Program-made: the position numbers and the translations under genes
Notes under the pieces: generated by a model
The model's input: the letters and a program-made list of their open reading frames with translations, nothing else
Told to the model about the DNA's origin: nothing
Database searches by the model: none
Part shown: positions 17,581 through 26,489 of the stretch, one piece after another
Position numbering within the stretch: the stretch's first letter is position 1
Layout: every line of letters begins with the position of its first letter
Source: Aquimarina sp. TRL1
GTDB taxonomy: Bacteria > Bacteroidota > Bacteroidia > Flavobacteriales > Flavobacteriaceae
NCBI RefSeq assembly: GCF_013365535.1
Contig: NZ_CP053590.1
Coordinates: forward strand, 1,602,501-1,666,500
Direction: 5' to 3'
DNA length: 64,000 nt

Positions 17581-18951
17581 GTGAAAAGATATAAAACACA
17601 CCTTTTTATTGCACTACTCCTTCTTGGAGTAGTGTTTGTTATCTTGTATAAAAACTGGCAATCGAGATCCTATAAATTTGTTGTACATGCCGATGCCAAT
17701 AGGATTGTCAAAGTAGATGTTTGCGAAGTCGCAAAAACATTGCTAATAGATGATGTACAATACTCCAAAAAAGATACTGAAGAAGGTAACACCATTAGAA
17801 TAAGTACTACATCCAATGGACTACGAATTCCTGCAAATATCTTTTTTTATACAGTTCCCAAAGCTCCAAAAACGATTTTTTGCACCTTAAAAGCTGTTAA
17901 TATCGAAGAGGCTGTTTCTTTTTTAAGTCAAAAACTACAAGTAAATATTCAGTCTGAATCGACTTCTTTTTTCCTAAAAACCAATGAGAAAAGAACCATA
18001 TCCATGGCTTATTTACACAATACCATAGTACTAGCATACTCTTTTCAAAAAGAAGATATCACTTCCATATTCAGTCAGATTCTTACTGAAGGACATTACC
18101 TAACTCCCAATGCTCCCTTATTTAAAAAACTAAAAGAAAAAGAACATCATCTCCAATTCGCATCCCTGGCAGGCGGATATTTTTCGCTGGATGCTACCAA
18201 AGGGCAAATAGCACTAAATGGTACTTTCCCTCCGCATCCGGATATTGAATATAGTACCACTACCGAAATCCCCGAATTTGACAGGACCACTCCAATACAA
18301 TTATTTCTGGCTGCACACCTTAAAAAAAAGGAAAAAGACACTCAAATTTCCTGGAAGAACCACCTTGTTTCACAAGATTCTCTGCTCACCTCATTACAGC
18401 ATCACTTATTTCTGAGAATGCATGGCTTCACTACACAACAAGATAGTATCATTCGCTACGAATACAATGATAATTTTGAAAAAACAGCAAAGGTTAGCCT
18501 ACAGGAAAAAAAAGTTCCTTCCCTGCAGATAGATATCCCTATAAAAAACAATAGTAACGTGCTATCATATCTAAAAAATCAACAGCTCCTCACTAAGGAT
18601 CATCGTATTGCAGATGCCCCCATGTATCATTTCTATGCGCAGCAAACAGAAAAAGATTTTGTCATTAGCACCACAAAAACCTTCAAAAAACCCATTGATA
18701 AAAGAATTGCATCTACAGCATTCCTGAAATTATATATCCATCTTCCTCCATTGATCCATGAATTACCAAACCCAGTACAATCCTATGGAGCATCTATAGA
18801 AAAAATCCATCTTATAGGAAAAAAAGTGAGCGATAATCGCCTCTATATCGATGGAATGATTACTTTTAATAACAAAGAAATAAATGCACTTACACAACTT
18901 TTAAAAAAGAATGCAACTAAGTTATTGGGAGACAAAAACATGGTTAACTGA
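17581..18951 (+). CDS. membrane-anchored paralogue of the preceding protein
   Basis: A 456-aa protein from a GTG start (no ATG is nearby) with an N-terminal membrane anchor at about residues 7-25 (LFIALLLLGVVFVILYK). The C-terminal half has the same YEY(D/N)DNF motif as the preceding protein, so the two are distant paralogues. Its last 41 bp overlap the start of the FAD oxidoreductase. Function unknown. Confidence 0.7.
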   Translation: MKRYKTHLFIALLLLGVVFVILYKNWQSRSYKFVVHADANRIVKVDVCEVAKTLLIDDVQYSKKDTEEGNTIRISTTSNGLRIPANIFFYTVPKAPKTIFCTLKAVNIEEAVSFLSQKLQVNIQSESTSFFLKTNEKRTISMAYLHNTIVLAYSFQKEDITSIFSQILTEGHYLTPNAPLFKKLKEKEHHLQFASLAGGYFSLDATKGQIALNGTFPPHPDIEYSTTTEIPEFDRTTPIQLFLAAHLKKKEKDTQISWKNHLVSQDSLLTSLQHHLFLRMHGFTTQQDSIIRYEYNDNFEKTAKVSLQEKKVPSLQIDIPIKNNSNVLSYLKNQQLLTKDHRIADAPMYHFYAQQTEKDFVISTTKTFKKPIDKRIASTAFLKLYIHLPPLIHELPNPVQSYGASIEKIHLIGKKVSDNRLYIDGMITFNNKEINALTQLLKKNATKLLGDKNMVN

Positions 18952-20023
18952 TATTGATTATACCATTATAGGAAGTGGGATTGTAGGGTTAAATTGCGCC
19001 CTTCAACTGAGAGAAAAATACCCGACAGCCAAAATTCTCGTATTAGAAAAAGGAGTGCTGCCAAATGGCGCCAGTACTAAAAATGCCGGTTTTGCCTGCT
19101 TTGGAAGTATTTCTGAACTCTTAGATGATCTCAAAACACATTCAGAAGAAGAAGTACTTCAATTGGTTTACAAAAGAAATCACGGATTACAAATTTTGAG
19201 GAATACCCTGGGGGATACTGCTATAGAATACCGCTCCTATGGAGGCTATGAACTCTTTACCCATAATGATGAGTCTTTGTATGAAGAGTGCCAATCCAAA
19301 CTATCATATATAAACACGCTCTTAAAGGAAATTTTTAAAGAAGATGTTTTTTCTGTTACTGATAATGTTTTTGGTTTTAAAAACATTCAACCATCCTATA
19401 TCTATAATAAATTTGAAGGACAGATCAATACAGGCAGCATGATGAGAGCCTTGCTAAAAAAAGCCCATGAAGCTCATATCTTACTGCTCACATCTTCTTC
19501 CGTATCTCATTATCAGGAATCGCAAGAACATGTTTCTGTCTATACCCCCAATTTTGAATTCAAAACAAAAAAACTGTGTATTGCTACAAATGGATTTGCT
19601 TCGTCATTCGACATTCCGAATGTAAAGCCCGCCAGAGCGCAAGTTATTATCAGCAAACCTATTCCCAATCTAAAGATTAAAGGGACCTTTCATTTGGATA
19701 AAGGATATTACTACTTTAGAAATATAGATAATCGAATCCTTCTAGGAGGAGGAAGAAATCTCGATTTTAAGGGAGAAGAGACTACCAATATGGAGGTTAC
19801 ATCTACTATTATCAATGCACTTTCCGAATTACTACACCATACTATCTTACCAGAATATACTACAGAAATAGCACATTCCTGGAGTGGTATTATGGGGGTT
19901 GGAGATCAAAAAAAGTCAATAGTACACCCTTTATCTGATCGAGTGTACTGCGGTGTCCGTCTGGGAGGAATGGGAGTTGCTATCGGTAGTTTGGTAGGAA
20001 AAGAGTTAGCAGACCTGATATAA
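18911..20023 (+). CDS. FAD-dependent oxidoreductase (DAO family)
   Basis: A 370-aa flavoprotein of the D-amino-acid oxidase/glycine oxidase type. The N-terminal dinucleotide motif reads IIGSGIVGLNCALQLR with an acidic end (LEKG), and the family hallmark PNGASTKNAGFACFGS follows. The C-terminus has the second FAD-contact segment (YCGVRLGGMGVAIGSLVGK). The substrate cannot be read; candidates include amines, amino acids and sarcosine-like compounds. The start at 18911 overlaps the previous gene by 41 bp; no later in-frame ATG precedes the FAD motif. Confidence 0.85.
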   Translation: MQLSYWETKTWLTDIDYTIIGSGIVGLNCALQLREKYPTAKILVLEKGVLPNGASTKNAGFACFGSISELLDDLKTHSEEEVLQLVYKRNHGLQILRNTLGDTAIEYRSYGGYELFTHNDESLYEECQSKLSYINTLLKEIFKEDVFSVTDNVFGFKNIQPSYIYNKFEGQINTGSMMRALLKKAHEAHILLLTSSSVSHYQESQEHVSVYTPNFEFKTKKLCIATNGFASSFDIPNVKPARAQVIISKPIPNLKIKGTFHLDKGYYYFRNIDNRILLGGGRNLDFKGEETTNMEVTSTIINALSELLHHTILPEYTTEIAHSWSGIMGVGDQKKSIVHPLSDRVYCGVRLGGMGVAIGSLVGKELADLI

Positions 20024-20084
20024 AAACTTACATTCGCATAAACGGGGAATGAATCTCATCAAATAATTATGTAATTTTCCGATT

Positions 20085-20160
20085 TAGTAAAATACCTTGA
20101 GGCAAATCCACGAGGCATTCGTTAGAAACAAATTTTCAATTTCAAGGCAAGCCTTGAGGT
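20085..20160. repeat. possible dispersed intergenic repeat
   Basis: This stretch is GC-richer than its surroundings and contains a perfect hairpin TCAAGGC-AA-GCCTTGA (20142-20157) and related short words (CCTTGAGGC near 20095, GCCTTGAGGT at 20151). It resembles small palindromic repeats found between genes in Flavobacteria, but I see only this copy in the window. Confidence 0.3.
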
Positions 20161-20199
20161 ATCATCCTCTTTGGCGACGCCAATAAACCATACTCCACC

Positions 20200-20874
20200 T
20201 TGAAAAAAATTGCAGGTTTTATATATCGCATTCTTTTTTACTTCCTTGTTCTTAGTGTTGCTTGGGTTTCTTTATATAAATGGGTTGCTGTCCCTATAAC
20301 CCCACTAATGATAATCCGATATATCAACTCTGACAGCAAAACGATACGACACCAATGGGTACCGCTGGATAAAATTTCTAAAAACCTACAATTAGCAGTA
20401 ATCTGTAGTGAGGATCAAAAATTTATATCCCATACAGGTTTTGATACCGCTGCAATACGAAAAGTAATCGAAAATAATCAGGGCAAAAAAAGAATGAGAG
20501 GTGCCAGTACCATTTCACAGCAAACCGCCAAAAATGTATTTTTATGGTCTGATCGAAGCTGGATTCGAAAGGGGTTAGAAACTTATTTTACTTTCCTGAT
20601 CGAACTCCTATGGGATAAAGAACGCATTCTGGAAGTATACCTAAATAGTATTGAAATGGGAAATGAGGTATATGGAGCACAAGCTGCTGCTTTATTTTGG
20701 TTTAACAAACCGGCATCAGCACTATCTAAAAAAGAAGCTACTGCCATTGCAGCCATTCTCCCTAATCCAAGAAAGTACATTGCATTTCCCGCTTCTCCCT
20801 ACATCCAAAAAAGACAACAATGGATTGCCCGGCAGATGGCTAATTATGGTACCTTCGTATTACCAAATGAATAA
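20200..20874 (+). CDS. mtgA: monofunctional biosynthetic peptidoglycan transglycosylase
   Basis: A glycosyltransferase-51 enzyme that polymerises lipid II into glycan strands without a penicillin-binding transpeptidase domain. At 224 aa it has an N-terminal membrane helix (residues 6-27), then the GT51 motifs: ICSEDQKFISHTGFD with the catalytic Glu, RGASTISQQTAKNVFLW, RKGLETYFTFLIELLWDKERILEVYLNSIEMG and KKEATAIAAILPNP. The start is TTG at 20200; the sequence immediately following fits the family N-terminus. It ends 2 bp before the next gene. Confidence 0.93.
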   Translation: MKKIAGFIYRILFYFLVLSVAWVSLYKWVAVPITPLMIIRYINSDSKTIRHQWVPLDKISKNLQLAVICSEDQKFISHTGFDTAAIRKVIENNQGKKRMRGASTISQQTAKNVFLWSDRSWIRKGLETYFTFLIELLWDKERILEVYLNSIEMGNEVYGAQAAALFWFNKPASALSKKEATAIAAILPNPRKYIAFPASPYIQKRQQWIARQMANYGTFVLPNE

Positions 20875-20876
20875 AT

Positions 20877-21335
20877 ATGATACCTGAATCTATTAAAAAA
20901 GAGCTACTGGCTCGTTGTCAGCAATATATTGATGAAAGAGTCTCTCGTATAAAAAATAAAATAGCTGACATTCAGGAATCTCTCACTTCCGAAACAAAAA
21001 GTACTGCTGGAGATAAACACGAAACCGGGAGAGCTATGCTCCAGTTAGAACGGGAAAAAGCGGGTCATCAACTTGCCGAAATACAAAAACTACAACAGAT
21101 CCTAGCAAAAGTAAGTACCACTTCTGACACCGTGAATATTCGTCTTGGAAGTGTTGTGTATACAACGCAGGCTAATTATTATATCAGTATATCTGCCGGA
21201 GTCCTACAATTAGAAAATGAGCAGTTTTATGCAATTGCTCCTGATACGCCTATTGGAAAATTACTTATCGGAAAACAGGCCGGAGACCTGATTACCTTTA
21301 ATCAAAAAACAATCACAATTACAAAAACCCTGTGA
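20877..21335 (+). CDS. GreA/GreB-like C-terminal-domain protein
   Basis: A 152-aa protein with an N-terminal helical region carrying SETKSTAGDKHETGRAM, a motif seen in GreA/GreB-related proteins, and a C-terminal beta domain ending in PIGKLLIGKQAGDLITFNQK. Many Flavobacteria have it, often mis-annotated as 3-oxoacyl-ACP synthase. It could act on RNA polymerase like Rnk or a minimal Gre factor; that is inference. It starts 2 bp after mtgA and is probably translated from the same transcript. Confidence 0.8.
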   Translation: MIPESIKKELLARCQQYIDERVSRIKNKIADIQESLTSETKSTAGDKHETGRAMLQLEREKAGHQLAEIQKLQQILAKVSTTSDTVNIRLGSVVYTTQANYYISISAGVLQLENEQFYAIAPDTPIGKLLIGKQAGDLITFNQKTITITKTL

Positions 21336-21589
21336 CCTTTTATTATAAATGAAAAAAAATTAGCTTTTTATCATCCTTTATAACAAAAGCTTTAGTAGAG
21401 ATTGGGGGTATCTAATAATTCATACAGTTGTACCTCAAGAAACCTGACTTGATAGAAAAAAGCTGGATCAAATGCTGATCGAAGTCAAAAACAATGCTAA
21501 AAAGTAATGTTGCTGTTTTTTACACGACAGAAAATCAAAGATATACAGTTGATGTATCGTATCTTGTATATAAAAAAGCAACTCATATT

Positions 21590-22537
21590 ATGAAAAACAG
21601 CTTCTTTTTCCTTCTTATAGGAATTCTGATCATCAGTTGTAAACCTTATAGTAGTACTACGAAAACAACAACACAGCCAATGACCTATTCTTCTTTTAGA
21701 CAACTACAAAAATCCTATCCCTCTGCAGACGGTCTTATTAAATATATTGATCAAGGTAGTGGTCCGGTTATTTTACTTCTTCACGGAGTTCCTTCTTCGG
21801 GGTGGTTATATCGAAAAATGATTACTCCATTAGTGAAGAATGGATATAGAGTAATCGTCCCGGATATGCTGGGCTTTGGGGCTAGTGATTCTCCAACAGG
21901 TTATGAACTTTATAGCAGTAAGCATCACAGTCAGCGATTACTAGCACTTATGGATTTTCTGAAAATTGATAACTGGGCACATGTCATGCATGATGCAGGA
22001 GGGTTGTGGACCTGGGAGCTTTTAGCGCAAGCTCCACAACGCATTAATAGATTAATTTTACTGAATACGATCGTTTTTGAAGAAGGGTTCACTCCTCCTA
22101 TACGGATGAAACCCGGTTTCCTGGCTAAAACCGCGATGTGGTCTTATCGCAATGGTATTACCACTAATATGCTACTCAACGGTTTATTCAAAGCTGGAAT
22201 TGAAAACAATACCTTAACCAAAAAAGATATTGAAGGGTACAAAACTCCCTTATTAGAAGGAAAAACAAAAGGAATGTACTATTTCTTTTCAAAAACCTGC
22301 AATGACCTGCCTGATTATACAGCTGTTTTTCAAAAAATTTCTATCCCCGTGGCTGTTATTTGGGGTAAAAATGATTCCATGCTACAATGGGAACCACAAA
22401 AGGAAAAGATCATAAATCATCTGAAGGTTGCCCCGGAAAATATTAAGTTACTCAATGAAAAGCATTTTATTCAGGAGACAAAAGCTGAAAAAATCAGTGT
22501 AGCAATCACACGTTTTCTGAGGGCAAATCAACTATAG
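21590..22537 (+). CDS. alpha/beta hydrolase lipoprotein, haloalkane-dehalogenase-like
   Basis: The ATG at 21590 opens a lipoprotein signal (FFFLLIGILIISC), so the upstream extension to 21494 is discarded. About 315 aa. The hydrolase core shows an oxyanion motif LLHGVPSSGWLYRK, the nucleophile elbow VMHDAGG with an aspartate where serine hydrolases have Ser, an acid near GKND and a catalytic His in EKHFIQE. Asp at the elbow is the pattern of haloalkane dehalogenases and epoxide hydrolases. The true substrate is unknown. Confidence 0.8.
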   Translation: MKNSFFFLLIGILIISCKPYSSTTKTTTQPMTYSSFRQLQKSYPSADGLIKYIDQGSGPVILLLHGVPSSGWLYRKMITPLVKNGYRVIVPDMLGFGASDSPTGYELYSSKHHSQRLLALMDFLKIDNWAHVMHDAGGLWTWELLAQAPQRINRLILLNTIVFEEGFTPPIRMKPGFLAKTAMWSYRNGITTNMLLNGLFKAGIENNTLTKKDIEGYKTPLLEGKTKGMYYFFSKTCNDLPDYTAVFQKISIPVAVIWGKNDSMLQWEPQKEKIINHLKVAPENIKLLNEKHFIQETKAEKISVAITRFLRANQL

Positions 22538-22542
22538 AGCTT

Positions 22543-22896
22543 TTAATTAAGGCTCAGGTTTTTTACCCAGGTTTTGAGCTCTACTCTAAAAATAGTTCCA
22601 TTGATTAATTCATGAATTTGATGAATTTCAGATTTACTAACAGCTAAATCTATTTTATTAGAAGGTGTTCTAAGTAATAAAGATCTGCAATGTTCCTGCC
22701 CCGGACACTGACTACAACAATGAGAGGCTACTGTTTTTTCGCAAAAATGAGAGAAGTCTTTTAATTCATTGAGCGTAAGAAGAAAACCTATATCCCTGAA
22801 TATCAATTGAATTTTGGGTATTGATGTTTCCATTTCTTTTTTCCAATAAAAAGACATTCCAAAATTGTTACTGTATATCTTATCAATCGCGCTCAT
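22543..22896 (-). CDS. small cysteine-cluster protein, unknown
   Basis: A 117-aa soluble protein with a cysteine/histidine cluster in its middle (HFCEKTVASHCCSQCPGQEHC), at least five cysteines in about 20 residues, as in a zinc or iron-sulfur site. The rest is mixed helix and strand. I do not recognise the family. It lies between the hydrolase and recJ, tail to tail with the former. Confidence 0.65.
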   Translation of the reverse strand: MSAIDKIYSNNFGMSFYWKKEMETSIPKIQLIFRDIGFLLTLNELKDFSHFCEKTVASHCCSQCPGQEHCRSLLLRTPSNKIDLAVSKSEIHQIHELINGTIFRVELKTWVKNLSLN

Positions 22897-22959
22897 TCCA
22901 ATTCATAAATTTTGAACCAAAAATAACAACTATTTATAATAAATCTAAATAAAAACAAA

Positions 22960-24645
22960 TTATTTTATATCCTTCAGCTTTAATTGTAGCGATACATTGC
23001 CATTCCATTCATTCTTATCCAATGTATAAGCCACTTTAAATCGTTGTCTATTTTTAATAATTTCATGATGCTTTCCTAGTCCAAAACCAATAGCTCCAAA
23101 TTGTTTGCCATTTTTAGCAATAGTACATTTGAGGTGTTTTTCATCTGCGCCAACTGGCTTTCCATACCCGGTATCTATCACATCATTAGTCATAAAAACC
23201 GGTGCCATATTACCTGGACCAAAAGGAGCAAACTGTCTTAGAATACGATACATTTTTGGGGTTATTTCTTCTATATCCAATGGCATATCGATCGATACTT
23301 CCGGGATTAGCAATTGCTTATCAATGGTAGTAGCAACTACTTCTTCAAATTTTGCTTTAAAAGCTTCGTATTTTTCTTCCTTTAGTGTCAGACCTGCTGC
23401 GTATTTATGACCTCCGAATTGCTCAATATGATCTGTACAATTTTCCAAAGCATTATAAACATCAAACCCTTTTACAGATCTGGCAGATGCCGCAAGCTTC
23501 TCTCCACTTTTGGTAAAAACCAATGTAGGTCTGTAATAAGTTTCAATTAATCTGGAAGCTACAATTCCAATTACTCCCTTATGCCAGTGCTCATCATAGA
23601 CAACAGTGGTAAATCGATCTTTTTCTGAATTCTTATCAATTTGAAGAAGTGCTTCTTCTGTAATGGAATGATCTGTCGCTTTTCGTTCACTATTGTAAAC
23701 TTCTATTTCTGATGCAAACTGCAATGCGGTATCATATTCTTTTTCCTTTAGTAAATACACTGCATACAGCCCATGTTTCATTCTTCCTGCCGCATTAATC
23801 CTAGGAGCTAGTGTAAATACTACATCTGTAATGGTTAAGGTTTCTTTTTTTACCTGAGATAACATTGCTCTAAACCCAGCTCTTGGCGCCGTGTTAATTA
23901 CCTGAAGTCCATAAAATGCCAAAATCCTGTTCTCCCCTGTAATAGGAACAATATCAGCTCCAATAGCCGTAGCAACTAAATCCAGATAAGGAGTTACAGT
24001 CTCTATAGAAGCTCCTCTTCTTACCGACAATGCCTGAATTAATTTAAACCCGACTCCGCAACCACAGAGTTCTTTATAAGGATAATTACAATCTTCTCTT
24101 TTGGGATCTAAAACAGCTACTGCCTCTGGTATTTCATGCCCGGGTCTATGATGATCACAAATGATAAAATCAATTCCTTTTTCATTAGCATAGGCAATTT
24201 TATCAATTGCTTTTATACCGCAGTCCAACGCGATAATAAGGCTTATATCATTATCCGAAGCATAATCAATTCCCTGATAAGAAACTCCATACCCTTCTGA
24301 ATAGCGATCCGGAATATAGGTCGCTATCCGATCAGACACGGTTTCTAAGTACGAAGACATTAAGGCTACAGATGTTGTTCCATCTACATCATAATCTCCA
24401 TATACCAATATATTTTCTCCTTCCTCAATTGCTTTTTCTATTCTGTGAACAGCTAATTCCATATCCTTCATTAAAAAAGGATCATGAAGGTCTTCTAAAG
24501 AAGGTCTGAAAAATTGTTTTGCTTTTTCAAAGGAATCAATTCCTCGTTGCACCAGTAAGGATGCTATAACTGAACTAACATTCAAAGCATGTGCCAGTTC
24601 GGTAACTTTTTCTCTATCAGGTGCCGGAGCGATTGTCCATCTCAT
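22960..24645 (-). CDS. recJ: single-stranded-DNA-specific exonuclease RecJ
   Basis: 5'-3' exonuclease for recombination and mismatch or base-excision repair. The 561-aa protein holds the DHH-superfamily motifs YGDYDVDGTTSV, LIIALDCGIK, ICDHHRPGHE and LDPKREDCNYPYKELCGCGVGFKL, then the DHHA1 domain (SARSVKGFDVY, FGGHKYAAGLTL) and a C-terminal OB-like domain. The length is normal. The next gene on the left (22543) lies 63 bp away on the same strand. Confidence 0.96.
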   Translation of the reverse strand: MRWTIAPAPDREKVTELAHALNVSSVIASLLVQRGIDSFEKAKQFFRPSLEDLHDPFLMKDMELAVHRIEKAIEEGENILVYGDYDVDGTTSVALMSSYLETVSDRIATYIPDRYSEGYGVSYQGIDYASDNDISLIIALDCGIKAIDKIAYANEKGIDFIICDHHRPGHEIPEAVAVLDPKREDCNYPYKELCGCGVGFKLIQALSVRRGASIETVTPYLDLVATAIGADIVPITGENRILAFYGLQVINTAPRAGFRAMLSQVKKETLTITDVVFTLAPRINAAGRMKHGLYAVYLLKEKEYDTALQFASEIEVYNSERKATDHSITEEALLQIDKNSEKDRFTTVVYDEHWHKGVIGIVASRLIETYYRPTLVFTKSGEKLAASARSVKGFDVYNALENCTDHIEQFGGHKYAAGLTLKEEKYEAFKAKFEEVVATTIDKQLLIPEVSIDMPLDIEEITPKMYRILRQFAPFGPGNMAPVFMTNDVIDTGYGKPVGADEKHLKCTIAKNGKQFGAIGFGLGKHHEIIKNRQRFKVAYTLDKNEWNGNVSLQLKLKDIK

Positions 24646-24780
24646 GTATTGCGTGAATTCGAGCTATTACAGAGACACAAAGTACAAAAAATCATCTCTT
24701 ATACCGTCTATATCGGCAGACTTTTATAAATTAGGTACTTTTAAAAAATTTATAAAACTCTTTATTAAAATATAACCAAA

Positions 24781-25371
24781 ATGCCATTAGTAACACCATT
24801 ATCACCAGATCATGATATAGAAACAAAAGAACTTGCCGAATTTTTTAACGAAACCTTGGGGTTCTGTCCAAATTCTGTATTGACAATGCAAAGAAGACCT
24901 GCTATATCCAAAGCTTTTATCAACCTCAACAAAGCAGTTATGGCGAATGAAGGGAGGGTTACTTCTGCCTTAAAGCGAATGATTGCTTGGGTAAGTAGTA
25001 ATGCGACTGGATGCCGATATTGTCAGGCACATGCTATCCGAGCAGCTGAACGCTACGGAGCAGAGCAGGAGCAACTGGATAATATCTGGGATTACAAAAC
25101 ACATCCTGCATTTAGCGATGCTGAAAGAGCAGCACTGGATTTCTCTTTAGCTGCTTCTATTGTTCCTAACGCTGTTGATCAAAAAATAAAAGAAGAACTT
25201 CACAAATATTGGGATGAAGGAGAAATTGTAGAGATGCTGGGAGTAATTTCTTTATTTGGTTATCTAAACCGATGGAATGATTCAATGGGAACAAGCATTG
25301 AAGATGGTGCTGTAGAGTCCGGAGAAAAATATCTGGGAAAACACGGATGGGAAAAAGGAAAACACATCTAA
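24781..25371 (+). CDS. carboxymuconolactone decarboxylase / AhpD-like protein
   Basis: A 196-aa all-helical protein with the AhpD-type active-site motif CRYCQAHAIRAAERYGA (two Cys separated by two residues and a following His). Such proteins act as alkylhydroperoxidase-like or peroxidase-related enzymes. A terminator follows, shared with the converging gene on the other strand. Confidence 0.85.
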   Translation: MPLVTPLSPDHDIETKELAEFFNETLGFCPNSVLTMQRRPAISKAFINLNKAVMANEGRVTSALKRMIAWVSSNATGCRYCQAHAIRAAERYGAEQEQLDNIWDYKTHPAFSDAERAALDFSLAASIVPNAVDQKIKEELHKYWDEGEIVEMLGVISLFGYLNRWNDSMGTSIEDGAVESGEKYLGKHGWEKGKHI

Positions 25372-25376
25372 AAGAT

Positions 25377-25417
25377 AAAAAACGGTTTGGGCTATTTTTT
25401 TCCAAACCGTTTTTTTA
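25377..25417. terminator. bidirectional terminator between convergent genes
   Basis: Stem AACGGTTTGG (25381-25390) with CCAAACCGTT (25402-25411), with T runs on the plus side and an A run before the left arm, so it can serve both strands. Confidence 0.82.
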
Positions 25418-25762
25418 TTAAATCATCCCCAAATTGCAATAGGTTGCTTTTTCAAAATCCCTTATATTCATTGCAATAAAAGAAACTTCAGGAAACAATT
25501 GTTTTAGTTTTTTGACCACGGCTTTAGAAAGCGCTGCTTTTTGTTCCGTTGATCTTCCTTCCATAATATCCGCAAAAACATGGATAAAATCTGTATTGGT
25601 TCCTCCAACGGAAAAGGTATCAAAAGGTCGCATTCTTACTTTGATATCATTCGCATCAAATAAACCAGAATCCTTTGTCACCTGATATACTTCTTTCAAA
25701 ACAGTTTCTTCTTCCTGACTCTTCAATATATTTTTTGAACAATCGATAACAAAATGTGGCAT
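25418..25762 (-). CDS. 5-carboxymethyl-2-hydroxymuconate isomerase-like tautomerase
   Basis: A 114-aa tautomerase-superfamily protein of the CHMI (HpaF) type. It begins MPHFVIDCSKNI, so Pro2, the catalytic base, is exposed after Met removal. The motifs VRMRPFDTFSVGG and FIHVFADIMEGRS fit the family. The remaining homoprotocatechuate pathway genes are not nearby, so the physiological substrate is unclear. Confidence 0.82.
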   Translation of the reverse strand: MPHFVIDCSKNILKSQEEETVLKEVYQVTKDSGLFDANDIKVRMRPFDTFSVGGTNTDFIHVFADIMEGRSTEQKAALSKAVVKKLKQLFPEVSFIAMNIRDFEKATYCNLGMI

Positions 25763-25787
25763 ATCTATTCGTTTTTATTCTTTTTAT

Positions 25788-26486
25788 CTATTTTTTTATA
25801 TAATACCTATAGCTTTTATAGAAAAGAAATACAGTAATAATTATAATCAGAATAGCCCAAAACCAATAAGTTCCAAAAGTATTTTGAGCAATCATTTCGG
25901 TGTCTGATATCTGTAGATCCCGGTCTCGTTCGAATTCTTTGGTAAACAAATAGTCTAATTGTAGATATGTACTAAGGACACACTGTATTCCTAAGAACAA
26001 AGTAGTAATTACTTCTAGTTTTCTGTTTTTAAGCCAGACAATAACTAATAAAAAAACAATAAAAGCAGTCATCACCACCAATCCCCAAAAAGAACGAATC
26101 CAAATGAATACTGACAAGATCATCATGCCGATTAATATTCTCAGCATAATTGCTGCACTTCGTTGTTTTTTTGCCGAAGCAATCAGTACGGCTCCCGATA
26201 TTGCGGGACCTAACAATCCCCCGGCAGCAGTTAATGCCAATCCTGTTTTATATGGCAGGTAGCTGTCTTCCAGACTGAAATAAGCAACACCTCCTCCACT
26301 TTCAAAAATCTCTAAATACTGAAAATCCCCACCAATTAATACCGCAGTCAATCCGTGTCCCATTTCGTGAAACCAGGTTCCTAATAACAGAAACGGGTAC
26401 TGTATCCAACCAAAGTACGGAAGCTGCCATAATGCATAAGCAATAACGGCCGTCAGTAAAATTATATAATTAGAAGTGTTTTTTAT
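25788..26486 (-). CDS. M50-type membrane metallopeptidase (start codon not ATG)
   Basis: The first ATG, at 26363, falls inside the zinc motif HEMGHG and cannot be the start. Reading upstream in frame gives a normal N-terminus: KNTSNYIILLTAVIAYALWQ (a membrane helix), then FLLLGTWFHEMGHGLTAV. The frame is open back to a TAA at 26492-26490. No ATG, GTG or TTG occurs in that stretch; candidates are ATA at 26486, ATT at 26462 or CTG at 26456. From 26486 the product is 232 aa with about five membrane helices and the M50 HExxH motif. The upstream hopJ-like gene ends 3 bp before it, so coupling is likely. Confidence 0.75.
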   Translation of the reverse strand: MKNTSNYIILLTAVIAYALWQLPYFGWIQYPFLLLGTWFHEMGHGLTAVLIGGDFQYLEIFESGGGVAYFSLEDSYLPYKTGLALTAAGGLLGPAISGAVLIASAKKQRSAAIMLRILIGMMILSVFIWIRSFWGLVVMTAFIVFLLVIVWLKNRKLEVITTLFLGIQCVLSTYLQLDYLFTKEFERDRDLQISDTEMIAQNTFGTYWFWAILIIIITVFLFYKSYRYYIKK

Positions 26487-26489
26487 GAA

